From: Thioclava arctica
Lineage (GTDB): Bacteria; Pseudomonadota; Alphaproteobacteria; Rhodobacterales; Rhodobacteraceae
Reading direction: 5' to 3'
Assembly (NCBI RefSeq): GCF_040892615.1
Contig: NZ_JBFRYC010000005.1
Coordinates: 124,001 to 188,000, forward strand
DNA length: 64,000 nucleotides
A program made the translations under genes and the position numbers. The number at the start of each line of letters is the position of its first letter. Within the stretch, counting starts at the first letter, position 1. The notes beneath the pieces were generated by a model. It saw only the letters and a program-made list of their open reading frames with translations. It had not been told where the DNA came from and did no database searches. Below are positions 34,177-42,420 of the stretch, in pieces.

Positions 34177-35510
34177 GGTGGCCGCACTCGCTCCAGATCA
34201 GGCTGGGTCTTGCGGTGGGGGTGGTTGTGACCCTGCTTTGGGTCGCGAGTGCGTTGGTGACAGCGCAGCTGATGCGCGGCGAGATGAACGAGGTGTTCGA
34301 TTCTGCATTGCAAGAGACTGCGCAACGGATTTTGCCGCTTGCGGTTGGGCAAATCCTTGGCCGTGAGGGTGTGACGGGGGCGCAGACCGTGCCGATAGTT
34401 CGCCCCCATGAAGAGCATTTCACCTATGTCGTGCGCGATGCGTCGGGCACTGTTTTGCTGCAGTCGCATATGGCGCAGCCCGCGTTGTTTCCACCCTATT
34501 CGGGGCCCGGATTTTACGACACGCCCAAGCTGCGAATCTATTCCGATTCAGCGCTGCGCGGCAGCATCACGATCTCGGTCGCCGAACCGCGCACGCATCG
34601 CGATAACGCCGCGCATGAGGTGCAGATGGGTCTATTGGCACCGCTGGGGCTGATCATTCCGTTGTCGCTTGGGGCGATTGCGCTGGTGTTGGGGCTGGGC
34701 TTTACCCCGCTGCGCCGGTTCCGGTTACGCTTGGCGGCGCGTGGAGCGGCGGATCTTTCTGCGGTGGAGACCCGCGATCTGCCCGCCGAGGTGCAGCCTT
34801 TGGGCGAGACGCTGAACGCGCTGCTGGCCCGGCTGGATGCGGCGTTTCAGGCCGAACGCCATTTTGCGGCCAATGCCGCGCATGAGTTGCGCACGCCGCT
34901 GGCCGGGGCCATCGCGCAGACGCAGCGGCTGCGTTCAGAGACGACAGACCCCGCAAGCGCCGCGCGTGCTGGCGAGATTGAGGCCGGGTTAAAGCGGCTC
35001 ACCCGGCTGTCCGAGGGGTTGATGCAACTGGCGCGCGCCGAGGGCGGCAAGCTGCGCAATGAGGATATGCGCGATCTGCGCCCGATCCTGCGCTTGATGG
35101 CCGATGATACTGCGCGTCTTGCTGGGGCGCCGCCGGTTCAGCTTGAGCTGCCCGAGACTGAGGTGCGCTCTGATCTTGATCCCGACATCTTCGGCATCTT
35201 GTGTCGCAACCTGATCGAGAACGCGCTGCGCCACGGCACGCCGGGCGCGCCGGTGGTGGTGCGCCTGACACAGGCTGGTCAGCTATCGGTTGAGAATGAT
35301 TGTGACCCGCTGCCCGCCGAGGTGCTGGCCCAGCTTGGCAATCGGTTTGAGCGCGCCCCCGGATCGGGAGTTGGCAGCGGTTTGGGCCTTGCCATTGTGC
35401 ACGCGATCATGGAGCGCGCGGGCGGCACATTTGATGTAAAATCGCCCGCGCCGGGGCGCGAGCGCGGCTTTGTTGCGCGCGCCGATCTGCCGCTGCGCCT
35501 GCACCACTAG
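34173..35510 (+). CDS. Sensor histidine kinase (QseC/TctE-like)
   Basis: This 445-residue membrane kinase has helices near residues 10-32 and 155-175 flanking a periplasmic sensor of about 120 residues. A HAMP-like linker leads to the dimerisation domain with H237 (ANAAHELRTPLAGA) and the ATPase domain (NLIENALRHGTPGAPV; GSGVGSGLGLAIVHAIMERAGG). The G-loop motif and the N-box are intact. It pairs with the upstream response regulator. The periplasmic sensor has no recognisable domain; given the PepSY neighbour it may sense an envelope metal or redox state. Confidence 0.92.
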   Translation: MRWPHSLQIRLGLAVGVVVTLLWVASALVTAQLMRGEMNEVFDSALQETAQRILPLAVGQILGREGVTGAQTVPIVRPHEEHFTYVVRDASGTVLLQSHMAQPALFPPYSGPGFYDTPKLRIYSDSALRGSITISVAEPRTHRDNAAHEVQMGLLAPLGLIIPLSLGAIALVLGLGFTPLRRFRLRLAARGAADLSAVETRDLPAEVQPLGETLNALLARLDAAFQAERHFAANAAHELRTPLAGAIAQTQRLRSETTDPASAARAGEIEAGLKRLTRLSEGLMQLARAEGGKLRNEDMRDLRPILRLMADDTARLAGAPPVQLELPETEVRSDLDPDIFGILCRNLIENALRHGTPGAPVVVRLTQAGQLSVENDCDPLPAEVLAQLGNRFERAPGSGVGSGLGLAIVHAIMERAGGTFDVKSPAPGRERGFVARADLPLRLHH

Positions 35511-35555
35511 ATACGCGGGGTACAGGCGCTTGCGAGCCGTCTTATTTTGGCGCGC

Positions 35556-37034
35556 TTAGCTGATCCCGCCGATGCAGACGTTCTTGATTTCGAGGAAATC
35601 CTCGATCCCGTATTTTGAGCCTTCCCGGCCAAGACCGGATTGCTTGATGCCGCCAAACGGGGCGACCTCGGTTGAGATCAGGCCGGTATTCACCCCGACC
35701 ATCCCGCTTTCCAAGGCTTCGGCCACGCGCCACACACGCGCCAGATCCCGGCTGTAGAAATACGAAGCAAGCCCGAATTCGCTGTCATTGGCCAGTGCGA
35801 TCACTTCGCTTTCGGTCGTGAAGGGCACAAGGGCGGCCAGCGGGCCAAAGGTTTCCTCGTGACAGACGGACATGTCTCGGGTCACGTTGCGCATAACGGT
35901 CGGCGCAAAGAATGTGCCCCCCAAGTTAGAGCGCGTGCCCCCGGTTGTCACCTCGGCGCCTTTTGCCAAAGCATCCGAAATATGCGCTTCGACTTTCGCG
36001 ACTGCGGCCTCGTTGATCAGGGGGCCGGTGGTTACGCCTTCGTCAAAGCCGTTGCCCACGGACAGATCGCGCACCTTGATTTTGAGCTTTTCGGCGAAGG
36101 CGTCATAGACCCCGGCCTGCACATAGATGCGGTTCGCGCAAACGCAGGTTTGCCCATTATTGCGGAACTTGGCGATCATTGCGCCTTCGACCGCCGCGTC
36201 CAGATCCGCGTCATCAAAGACGATGAAAGGCGCGTTGCCGCCCAGTTCCAACGACATTTTTTTGATTGTGCTGGCGCATTGCTCCATCAGGATTTTGCCA
36301 ACGCGGGTGGAGCCGGTAAAGGTGATCTTGCGCACTTTGGGATTGGCGCAAAGCTCAAGGCCCACGCCCGAGGCGTCGGTTGATGGGATCACGTTGAACA
36401 CACCGGCGGGAATGCCCGCGCGATGTGCCAGCACCGCCATTGCCAGCGCGGAAAGCGGGGTCAATTCAGAGGGCCGGGCCACAAAAGTGCAGCCTGCCGC
36501 CAGCGCCGGGCCAACTTTGCGCGCGATCATCGCATTGGGGAAGTTCCACGGCGTGATCGAGCCGACAACCCCCACGGGCTGCTTGAGCACCATGATGCGT
36601 TTATCGCGCTGGTGGCCGGGAATGACATCGCCATAAACGCGTTTGGCCTCTTCGGCGAACCATTCGATGAAGGACGCGCCATACAGGATCTCGCCGCGCG
36701 CCTCGGGCCAGGGCTTGCCCATCTCGGCCGTCAGGATCGTTGCCAGATCATCGGCGTTCTCGATTATCAGATCGTGCCAGCGCCGCAGGATCGCGCCACG
36801 CTCTTTGCCGGTCTGCGCCGCCCAAGCAGGGCCGGCGGCATAGGCGGCGTCAATCGCGCCCGCAGTCTCGGTCACCGACAGGTCGGTAACCTCCGCCACC
36901 AGCGCGCCGGTGGCAGGATCGTGAACGCCAAAGCGGGTATCGCCTGCGTGCCACGTGCCGTTCACATAGGCCCGCGTTTCCAGCAGCGAGGGGTCTTTCA
37001 GCGACAACGCACGCGGCGTGAGATCAAGCGTCAT
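35556..37034 (-). CDS. gabD: NAD(P)-dependent succinate-semialdehyde dehydrogenase
   Basis: GabD oxidises succinate semialdehyde to succinate in the GABA shunt. From the ATG at 37034 (one base after the gabT stop) it has 492 residues, normal for the family; an upstream GTG at 37043 is possible. Visible features are VGSITPWNFPNAMIARKVGPALAAG, the nucleotide site FTGSTRVGK, the general base in MSLELGGNAPF and the catalytic Cys in GQTCVCANRIYV. The C-terminus GIKQSGLGREGSKYGIEDF matches GabD. It forms an operon with gabT. Confidence 0.94.
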   Translation of the reverse strand: MTLDLTPRALSLKDPSLLETRAYVNGTWHAGDTRFGVHDPATGALVAEVTDLSVTETAGAIDAAYAAGPAWAAQTGKERGAILRRWHDLIIENADDLATILTAEMGKPWPEARGEILYGASFIEWFAEEAKRVYGDVIPGHQRDKRIMVLKQPVGVVGSITPWNFPNAMIARKVGPALAAGCTFVARPSELTPLSALAMAVLAHRAGIPAGVFNVIPSTDASGVGLELCANPKVRKITFTGSTRVGKILMEQCASTIKKMSLELGGNAPFIVFDDADLDAAVEGAMIAKFRNNGQTCVCANRIYVQAGVYDAFAEKLKIKVRDLSVGNGFDEGVTTGPLINEAAVAKVEAHISDALAKGAEVTTGGTRSNLGGTFFAPTVMRNVTRDMSVCHEETFGPLAALVPFTTESEVIALANDSEFGLASYFYSRDLARVWRVAEALESGMVGVNTGLISTEVAPFGGIKQSGLGREGSKYGIEDFLEIKNVCIGGIS

Positions 37035-37035
37035 G

Positions 37036-38313
37036 TCAGGCACCTTTCACGGCGTCGATCGACGCTTCCAGAATATCCATGGCCTCGGCGAACACCTCAT
37101 CAGGGATGGTGAGCGGTGCAAGGAAACGGATCACGTTGCCATACACACCGCAGGTCAACAGCACGAGCCCGCGCTCCAGCGCTTCGGCGCGAATGGCGTT
37201 GGCCATCTCGGGGTTGGGGGCAGAGCCATCTGCGGTGTTGAACTCGGCTGCGATCATGAAGCCGGGACCGCGCACATCGACGATTTCGGGCACCCGCGAA
37301 CGGATCTCATTCAGCCGCTGTTTCAGGCGAGACCCCAGCGCGTTGGCGCGGTTGCACAGGTCTTCTTCCTCGATCACATCAAGCACGGCATTGGCCGCAG
37401 CGATGCCCAGCGGGTTGCCACCATAGGTGCCCCCCAGACCGCCCGGTTGCGCGGCATCCATAATCTCGGCGCGCCCGGTGACCGCCGCCAGCGGCAGACC
37501 GCCCGCAAGACCCTTGGCCATGGTCGTGAGGTCGGGCACCACGTCATAGCCCTCCATCGCGAACAGGTTGCCAGTGCGCGCAAAGCCGGTCTGGATTTCA
37601 TCGGCAATCATCAGGATGCCATACTCGTCACATAGCGCACGCAGGGCGCGCATCAGTTCGGCCGGCGCGGGGTAGAAGCCGCCTTCGCCCTGAACGGGTT
37701 CCACAATGATTGCAGCCACGCGATCGGGGTCCAGATCAGCCTTGAACAGCTTTTGAATGCCCGAAAGCGTGTCTTCGGTGCTGGTTCCGTGCAGTTCAAT
37801 CGGGAACGGGACGTGATACACATCGGGCATCATCGCACCGAAGTTTTTCTTATAGGGGGCAACCTTGCCGGTCAGGCTCATGCCCATGAACGTGCGGCCA
37901 TGGAACGCACCGCCAAAGGCGATGATGGCGGGGCGGCGGGTGGCGGCGCGCGCGATCTTGATGGCATTCTCGACGGCCTCGGCACCGGTGGTCACGAAGA
38001 CGGTCTTTTTCGCGAAGTCGCCCGGCACTTTTTCATTCAGCCGCTCGGCAAGCCGGATGTAGTTTTCATAGGGCAGGACCTGGTGGCAGGTATGGGTGAA
38101 CGCCTCGGTCTGAGTGCGCACCGCTGCCATCACCTTGGGGTGGCAATGGCCTGTGTTGACCACGGCAATCCCGGCCGCAAAGTCGATATAGCGCCGACCT
38201 TCGACGTCCCAGACTTCTGACCCAGAGGCGCGTTCGACATAGATTTGAGTCTGCATTCCAACACCCACCGAAATGGCGGCATCGCGGCGTTTGGAAATCT
38301 CTGCGTTTTTCAT
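37036..38313 (-). CDS. gabT: 4-aminobutyrate aminotransferase
   Basis: GabT (425 residues) transfers the amino group of GABA to 2-oxoglutarate, giving succinate semialdehyde for GabD. It is a class III PLP transaminase: GTGAEAVENAIKIARA, AFGGAFHGRTFMGMSLTGK, MIADEIQTGFARTGNLFA (PLP Asp) and the likely PLP lysine in LTTMAKGLAGGLPLAAVTGR. Start ATG at 38313 follows GAGGAA. It is divergent from an XRE-cupin regulator that probably controls it. Confidence 0.93.
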   Translation of the reverse strand: MKNAEISKRRDAAISVGVGMQTQIYVERASGSEVWDVEGRRYIDFAAGIAVVNTGHCHPKVMAAVRTQTEAFTHTCHQVLPYENYIRLAERLNEKVPGDFAKKTVFVTTGAEAVENAIKIARAATRRPAIIAFGGAFHGRTFMGMSLTGKVAPYKKNFGAMMPDVYHVPFPIELHGTSTEDTLSGIQKLFKADLDPDRVAAIIVEPVQGEGGFYPAPAELMRALRALCDEYGILMIADEIQTGFARTGNLFAMEGYDVVPDLTTMAKGLAGGLPLAAVTGRAEIMDAAQPGGLGGTYGGNPLGIAAANAVLDVIEEEDLCNRANALGSRLKQRLNEIRSRVPEIVDVRGPGFMIAAEFNTADGSAPNPEMANAIRAEALERGLVLLTCGVYGNVIRFLAPLTIPDEVFAEAMDILEASIDAVKGA

Positions 38314-38420
38314 CTGGTGGTTCCTCTGGGAAAGGCATGAGCGCCCGGTGAGTCGATCTTTGCACGATAAAGCGTCGAGGGAACTAAAATAGTCTGTTTC
38401 TTTTGTGCGCTAACTTGCTG

Positions 38421-38443
38421 TAATAATTGGGATGGAATTATTA
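38421..38443. promoter_or_regulatory. Inverted repeat operator between gabT and XRE-cupin gene
   Basis: TAATAATT (38421-38428) and AATTATTA (38436-38443) are perfect inverted copies around the seven bases GGGATGG. The repeat ends 12 bases before the ATG of the XRE-cupin gene and about 108 bases upstream of gabT. Position and symmetry suggest the regulator binds here and controls itself and gabTD; the AT-rich arms could also supply a -10 box. Confidence 0.6.
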
Positions 38444-38455
38444 TGATGGTGAATA

Positions 38456-39028
38456 ATGAACAATCCAAACGCCGCGCAGGAAGACATCGAGATCGGACAG
38501 CGTTTGCGCTTCATGCGCGAGCGTGCCGGATTGTCGCAACGCGAGCTGGCCAAGAAGACCGGGGTGCCGAATTCGACGATCTCCTTGATCGAGTCGGGCA
38601 AGATGAATCCGTCTGTCGGGGCGCTGCGCCGTGTTTTGATCGGCATCCCGATCAGCCTGTCGGAATTCTTCGCGTTTCAGCCCGACCGCGAGAAGGTCAG
38701 CTTTTATGCCGCAGGCGATCTCAGCGAGATTGGCAAGGGCAAGTTGTCGCTCAAGCAGGTCGGGTCAAGCCTGTTCGGGCGGGCGTTGATGATCTTGTAT
38801 GAAACCTATGACCTTGGGGCGGATACGGGCCGGGTCATGTATGGCCATGAGGGCGAAGAGGGGGGCATTGTTCTGGCGGGACGTGTCGAGATCACGGTGG
38901 GTGCACAACGCAAAATCCTTGGCCCGGGGGATGCCTATTATTTCGACAGCCGTGCGCCGCATCGCTTTCGTCAGGTCGGCCCGGAAAAAAGTATCATCGT
39001 CAGCGCCTGCACGCCGCCAACCTTTTGA
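38456..39028 (+). CDS. XRE-family regulator with C-terminal cupin domain (PuuR-like)
   Basis: This 190-residue protein has an XRE/Cro helix-turn-helix at residues 13-67 (LRFMRERAGLSQRELAKKTG, VPNSTISLIESGKMNPSVGAL) and a cupin domain at about 110-185 (GEEGGIVLAGRVEITVGAQRK, LGPGDAYYFDSRAPHRF). Such proteins regulate polyamine, GABA or amino acid catabolism, and the divergent gabTD operon fits. It most likely binds the nearby TAATAATT palindrome and responds to GABA or a precursor. Confidence 0.88.
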   Translation: MNNPNAAQEDIEIGQRLRFMRERAGLSQRELAKKTGVPNSTISLIESGKMNPSVGALRRVLIGIPISLSEFFAFQPDREKVSFYAAGDLSEIGKGKLSLKQVGSSLFGRALMILYETYDLGADTGRVMYGHEGEEGGIVLAGRVEITVGAQRKILGPGDAYYFDSRAPHRFRQVGPEKSIIVSACTPPTF

Positions 39029-39209
39029 GCGGCGTCGCGGGTGCGGCTCTGCGTCAAGGACTTGTCTGCAGAGCGGTCTTGCGTATCGGGCGTCAAAACG
39101 GGATGAGCCTTGCGTAAATCAGTGCGTGCAGGCAGATGGTGCGTAGAAATGCGTTGCAGATGACGTTGGGAGCGTGTCGCAACCGAAAAACCCGGATTGG
39201 GGCGGGAGA
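39029..39209. other. Intergenic region before bioMNY
   Basis: I looked for a BioR-type TTATMKATAA-like site and did not find one. Two near-copies of a GCGT-AAAT/GCAGATG pattern (39114-39161) are visible, but their meaning is unclear. No gene is supported here. Confidence 0.4.
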
Positions 39210-39974
39210 ATGACGTTGAACCGCATGACGGCCAAGCAGATGCAAGAGGCACCCGAGGCGCAGCTGACCCTTGCCGATGTCTCGGTGCGCATCGAAGAGC
39301 GCCCCGTGCTGAACCAACTCAGCCTCGATGTCTCGTTTCGTCGCCTTGGAATTGTCGGGCGTAACGGATCAGGGAAATCCACCTTTGCACGCCTGCTTGC
39401 CGGGTTGATTGCGCCGCAGGACGGGCTGGTGCGTCTGAACGGGGTCGATGTTTTCGGGGATCGCCGCGCGGCGCTACGAGAAGTCGGGATCTTGTTTCAA
39501 AATCCCGATCACCAGATCATTTTTCCCACCGTTCTTGAGGAGGTCGCCTTTGGCCTTGCGCAACTCGGGCGCAAAGCAAAGCAGGCCGAACGCGACGCCC
39601 ATGAAATCCTCGCGCGGTTCCAGAAATCGCAATGGGCGCAGATGCCGATTTCAACGCTCTCACATGGGCAGAAACACCTTGTCTGTCTGATGTCCATCGT
39701 TGCGATGTCCCCCAAGGTGGTGGTGCTGGACGAACCTTTCGCGGGGCTCGATATGCCCACGAAAGCGCAGCTAAGCCGCTATCTGCAACTGTTTGGCGGC
39801 ACGGTAATTCACATCTCGCATGACCCCAAGGATCTGGCAGACTGCGAGACGGTCCTGTGGTTGGAAAAGGGGCAGATTGCGCGTGCCGGTGCCGCGCCGG
39901 ATGTTCTGAACGACTATCTTGAGGCAATGACCAAGCTGGGAGAAGGTGATGATATCTCTGACCTCTCCCGTTAG
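39210..39974 (+). CDS. bioM: Biotin ECF transporter ATPase BioM
   Basis: BioM is the ATP-binding subunit of the biotin energy-coupling factor transporter. Walker A (GRNGSGKSTFARLLAG), the Q-loop (FQNPDHQIIFPTVLEEVAFGL), the signature variant (STLSHGQKHLVCL) and Walker B (VVVLDEPFAGLDM) are present, all typical of ECF ATPases. The start is uncertain: the ATG at 39210 directly abuts GGGAGA, while a GTG at 39174 and ATGs at 39225 or 39237 are alternatives; homologues begin just before QLTLADVSV. The order bioM-bioN-bioY matches Rhodobacter. It overlaps bioN by 26 bases. Confidence 0.9.
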   Translation: MTLNRMTAKQMQEAPEAQLTLADVSVRIEERPVLNQLSLDVSFRRLGIVGRNGSGKSTFARLLAGLIAPQDGLVRLNGVDVFGDRRAALREVGILFQNPDHQIIFPTVLEEVAFGLAQLGRKAKQAERDAHEILARFQKSQWAQMPISTLSHGQKHLVCLMSIVAMSPKVVVLDEPFAGLDMPTKAQLSRYLQLFGGTVIHISHDPKDLADCETVLWLEKGQIARAGAAPDVLNDYLEAMTKLGEGDDISDLSR

Positions 39975-40563
39975 AACGCGCGCTCATGATATGCCTGCGG
40001 CGCTCAAGCTGGGGCTGTTGTTTCTGGCCACGGTGATCTTGGCGAGCACGTCAAACCTGTGGTTTCATGGCGCGGTTTTTCTGGCCACGGTGATCTTGTA
40101 TCTGCTTCCGGGCTGGCTGTTTTTCAGCGTGGGCCTGCGGCGGCTTTTCATTCTTTGGCCCTTCGTCGTGGTTGTTCTGGCGTGGCACATCTGGAGCGGC
40201 GCGACGACTGCGGGGCTAGTCATCGTTTTGCGCATGATGAGCGCTGTGGCGCTTGCCAATCTGGTGACGATGACCACGCGTCTGAGTGACATGATGGCGG
40301 TGGTGCACAGGCTCACGGCCCCCTTCGCGCGATTTGGCTTGAACCTGCGCGCGCTTGAAATTTGCATCGCCCTTGTGATCCGCATGATCCCCGTTTTGGC
40401 GCAAAAGGGACAGTTGCTATCGCAAAGCTGGCGCGCGCGCTCGACGCGAAAGCCGCGCTGGCGCATTGTTTTACCGCTTGCGCTGTGCGCACTTGAGGAT
40501 GCGGATCACGTAGCAGAGGCCCTTCGCGCCCGCGGTGGGTTGATCGACTTGCAGGAGAGATGA
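39949..40563 (+). CDS. bioN: Biotin ECF transporter transmembrane subunit BioN
   Basis: BioN (204 residues from the ATG at 39949; a GTG at 39946 is also possible) is the EcfT-type scaffold connecting BioM to BioY. It has about five membrane segments, and the C-terminal part contains the cytoplasmic coupling stretches with QSWRARSTRK and VAEALRARGG, resembling the paired Ala-Arg-x motifs of EcfT proteins. GGGAG lies six bases ahead of the start. It ends overlapping the beginning of bioY. Confidence 0.9.
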   Translation: MISLTSPVRTRAHDMPAALKLGLLFLATVILASTSNLWFHGAVFLATVILYLLPGWLFFSVGLRRLFILWPFVVVVLAWHIWSGATTAGLVIVLRMMSAVALANLVTMTTRLSDMMAVVHRLTAPFARFGLNLRALEICIALVIRMIPVLAQKGQLLSQSWRARSTRKPRWRIVLPLALCALEDADHVAEALRARGGLIDLQER

Positions 40564-40565
40564 GA

Positions 40566-41117
40566 ATGGAAAAGACTGTCGCCAATGTGGCGTTATTTGC
40601 GGCGCTGATCGCAGTTCTGGGGTTGGTGCCCAATATCACGCTTGGATTTGGCGTGCCGATCACGGCGCAAAGTCTGGGTGTGATGCTATGCGGCACGGTT
40701 TTGGGCGCACGGCGCGGGGCGATGGCGGTGCTTGTCTTCTTGCTGCTTGTCGCGCTTGGCTTGCCGCTTTTGTCTGGCGGACGTGGTGGGCTTGGGGTCT
40801 TTGTGGGGCCGACCTCGGGCTTTTTGTTTGGCTGGGTCGCGGCGGCCTTTGTCACCGGCTTGATCGTTGAGAAGTGGCGCGGCGCGCCCTTGGTGCTTGT
40901 GGCGAGCGTGGCCTCGATCATCGGGGGAATTGCGGTGCTTTATGCCTTTGGGATCGTTGGTATGTCCCTCGTGCTTGGCAAAACCATTTCGGAAGCGACG
41001 CTTTTGGTGTTGGCGTTTATTCCGGGGGACATCGCCAAAGCCATCGTGGCCGGACTGTTGACCGCATCACTGGCGCGCGCCCGCCCAAGCAGTCTTTTGT
41101 CGCGTCAGGCGCGATAA
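40566..41117 (+). CDS. bioY: Biotin-binding S component BioY
   Basis: BioY is the six-helix substrate-binding membrane protein of the biotin transporter. The 183 residues show the family motifs PITAQSLGVMLCGTVLGARRGAMAV and GGRGGLGVFVGPTSGFLFGW, which line the biotin site. I use the ATG at 40566 because AGGAG (40553-40557) lies eight bases ahead; an ATG at 40560 overlapping the bioN stop is the alternative. Biotin-synthesis genes are not in the window, so the cell may rely partly on uptake. Confidence 0.94.
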   Translation: MEKTVANVALFAALIAVLGLVPNITLGFGVPITAQSLGVMLCGTVLGARRGAMAVLVFLLLVALGLPLLSGGRGGLGVFVGPTSGFLFGWVAAAFVTGLIVEKWRGAPLVLVASVASIIGGIAVLYAFGIVGMSLVLGKTISEATLLVLAFIPGDIAKAIVAGLLTASLARARPSSLLSRQAR

Positions 41118-41142
41118 AGCGGCGGGAGATTTGGTGTCAGTT

Positions 41143-41172
41143 GAGGTGCGATCGGTGGGCCGAGCGCACCTC
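41143..41172. terminator. Hairpin between bioY and nagA
   Basis: GAGGTGCG (41143-41150) pairs with CGCACCTC (41165-41172), and inside it TCGG pairs with CCGA around TGGG, giving a 12-pair stem with one A/G mismatch. It lies between converging genes and could terminate in either direction, although no T tract follows. Confidence 0.6.
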
Positions 41173-41192
41173 TCACCACCCGGAATGCTTAG

Positions 41193-41227
41193 CTGACAAC
41201 TCCAGCTTCAAAGGATGCCGTTGTCAG
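41193..41227. terminator. Second hairpin between bioY and nagA
   Basis: CTGACAAC (41193-41200) and GTTGTCAG (41220-41227) are perfect inverted copies around a 19-base loop. Together with the preceding hairpin it separates the two converging operons. No T run is visible, so a terminator role is likely but not certain. Confidence 0.5.
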
Positions 41228-41274
41228 GGGCAGTGCAATCACAGACTCGGCGGCAGATGCACACCCTCAGCCCG

Positions 41275-42420
41275 TCACAACGGGCCGCCGCCATGCCAGC
41301 TTTGCCGCAGTTTCAGCCCGTCATCCAGATGCACGAAATGCGCTGCGGCCCCCGGGCGCAAAGTGCCGCAGGATGCACTTAGCCCGATGCAATCTGCGGG
41401 GGCCCGTGTCGCCATGCCAAGCGCCGTAACCAGATCAAGCCCGATCCGGTGATGCATGTTTGCAATGGCCTGTGGCAGGGTCACATCGGCACCGGCCAAC
41501 GTCCCGTCGGCCAGCGTCAGCCGCCCGTCACGGCGCTCGATCCAGCGATCATTGAGGGTGAAACCAGACAGATCTGTCCCCGCCACCGCCATCGCATCTG
41601 TCACCAGAAACAGCCGCTCTGGCGCCCTTTTGGCCCGCAGCGCGACTCCCAGCGCGGGAGCCGAGACATGGACGAGATCCGCGATGATCCCGGCCGCCAC
41701 GCCGCTGTCGAGGGCCGCGCCCACCAGCCCCGGCGCGCGATGGCCAAGCTGGCTCATGGCATTGTAGAGATGGGTCACGCAACGCGCCCCCGCGCCAAAT
41801 GCCGCCATGGCTGTGTCGTAGCTGCAATTGGAGTGGCCAAGGCTCACGATTACCCCGGCGCGTGTCAGCGCTGCGATTTGATCGGGGCGTACCGTTTCCG
41901 GGGCCAGCGTCACCATCAGGGCGGGCATCTGCCGCGCTGCGGCGCAGATCATGTCCAGATCGACCTGTTCCATCGGGCGGATTAGCTCGGGCGCATGTGC
42001 CCCCTTGCGGTTCGGGTCAAGATGCGGCCCCTCAAGATGCAGCCCCAAGAACCCCGGAACCTGCGCCCGCGCAGCCGCGATCCCGGCCTGCAACACCGCG
42101 CCCACCGTCTCGCGCGTGGAGGTGATCAGCGTCGGAAGTAACCCTGCCGTGCCCAGCCTCAGATGCGCGTTGCAAATGGTGCGGATCTCGGTCGTGGCAT
42201 CGCCTGCGCCCAGCATCACCCCGCCACCGCCATTGACCTGCAGGTCCAGCAGCCCCGGCGCGAGGATGCCGCCAGCCAGAGCCACATGCTGACCCGCTGG
42301 CGCGGCGGCGGCGGGCATGATCGCTGCGATGCGATCCTTTTCGATCACCAGCACATGATCGCAAAACAGCGTGGTACCGTCAACAATCCGCGCACCAGAA
42401 TAGACCGTAAGCTGCGTCAT
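41275..42420 (-). CDS. nagA: N-acetylglucosamine-6-phosphate deacetylase
   Basis: NagA removes the acetyl group of GlcNAc-6-phosphate. From the ATG at 42420 it has 381 residues, in the usual range; the long open reading upstream overlaps the neighbouring SIS gene and is not coding. Metal-binding and catalytic features include LLDLQVNGGGG, GLHLEGPHLDPNRKGAH, SLGHSNCSYD, THLYNAMSQLGHRAPG and the catalytic Asp in FLVTDAMAVAGTD. The start overlaps the stop of the deaminase gene as ATGA. Confidence 0.94.
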   Translation of the reverse strand: MTQLTVYSGARIVDGTTLFCDHVLVIEKDRIAAIMPAAAAPAGQHVALAGGILAPGLLDLQVNGGGGVMLGAGDATTEIRTICNAHLRLGTAGLLPTLITSTRETVGAVLQAGIAAARAQVPGFLGLHLEGPHLDPNRKGAHAPELIRPMEQVDLDMICAAARQMPALMVTLAPETVRPDQIAALTRAGVIVSLGHSNCSYDTAMAAFGAGARCVTHLYNAMSQLGHRAPGLVGAALDSGVAAGIIADLVHVSAPALGVALRAKRAPERLFLVTDAMAVAGTDLSGFTLNDRWIERRDGRLTLADGTLAGADVTLPQAIANMHHRIGLDLVTALGMATRAPADCIGLSASCGTLRPGAAAHFVHLDDGLKLRQSWHGGGPL

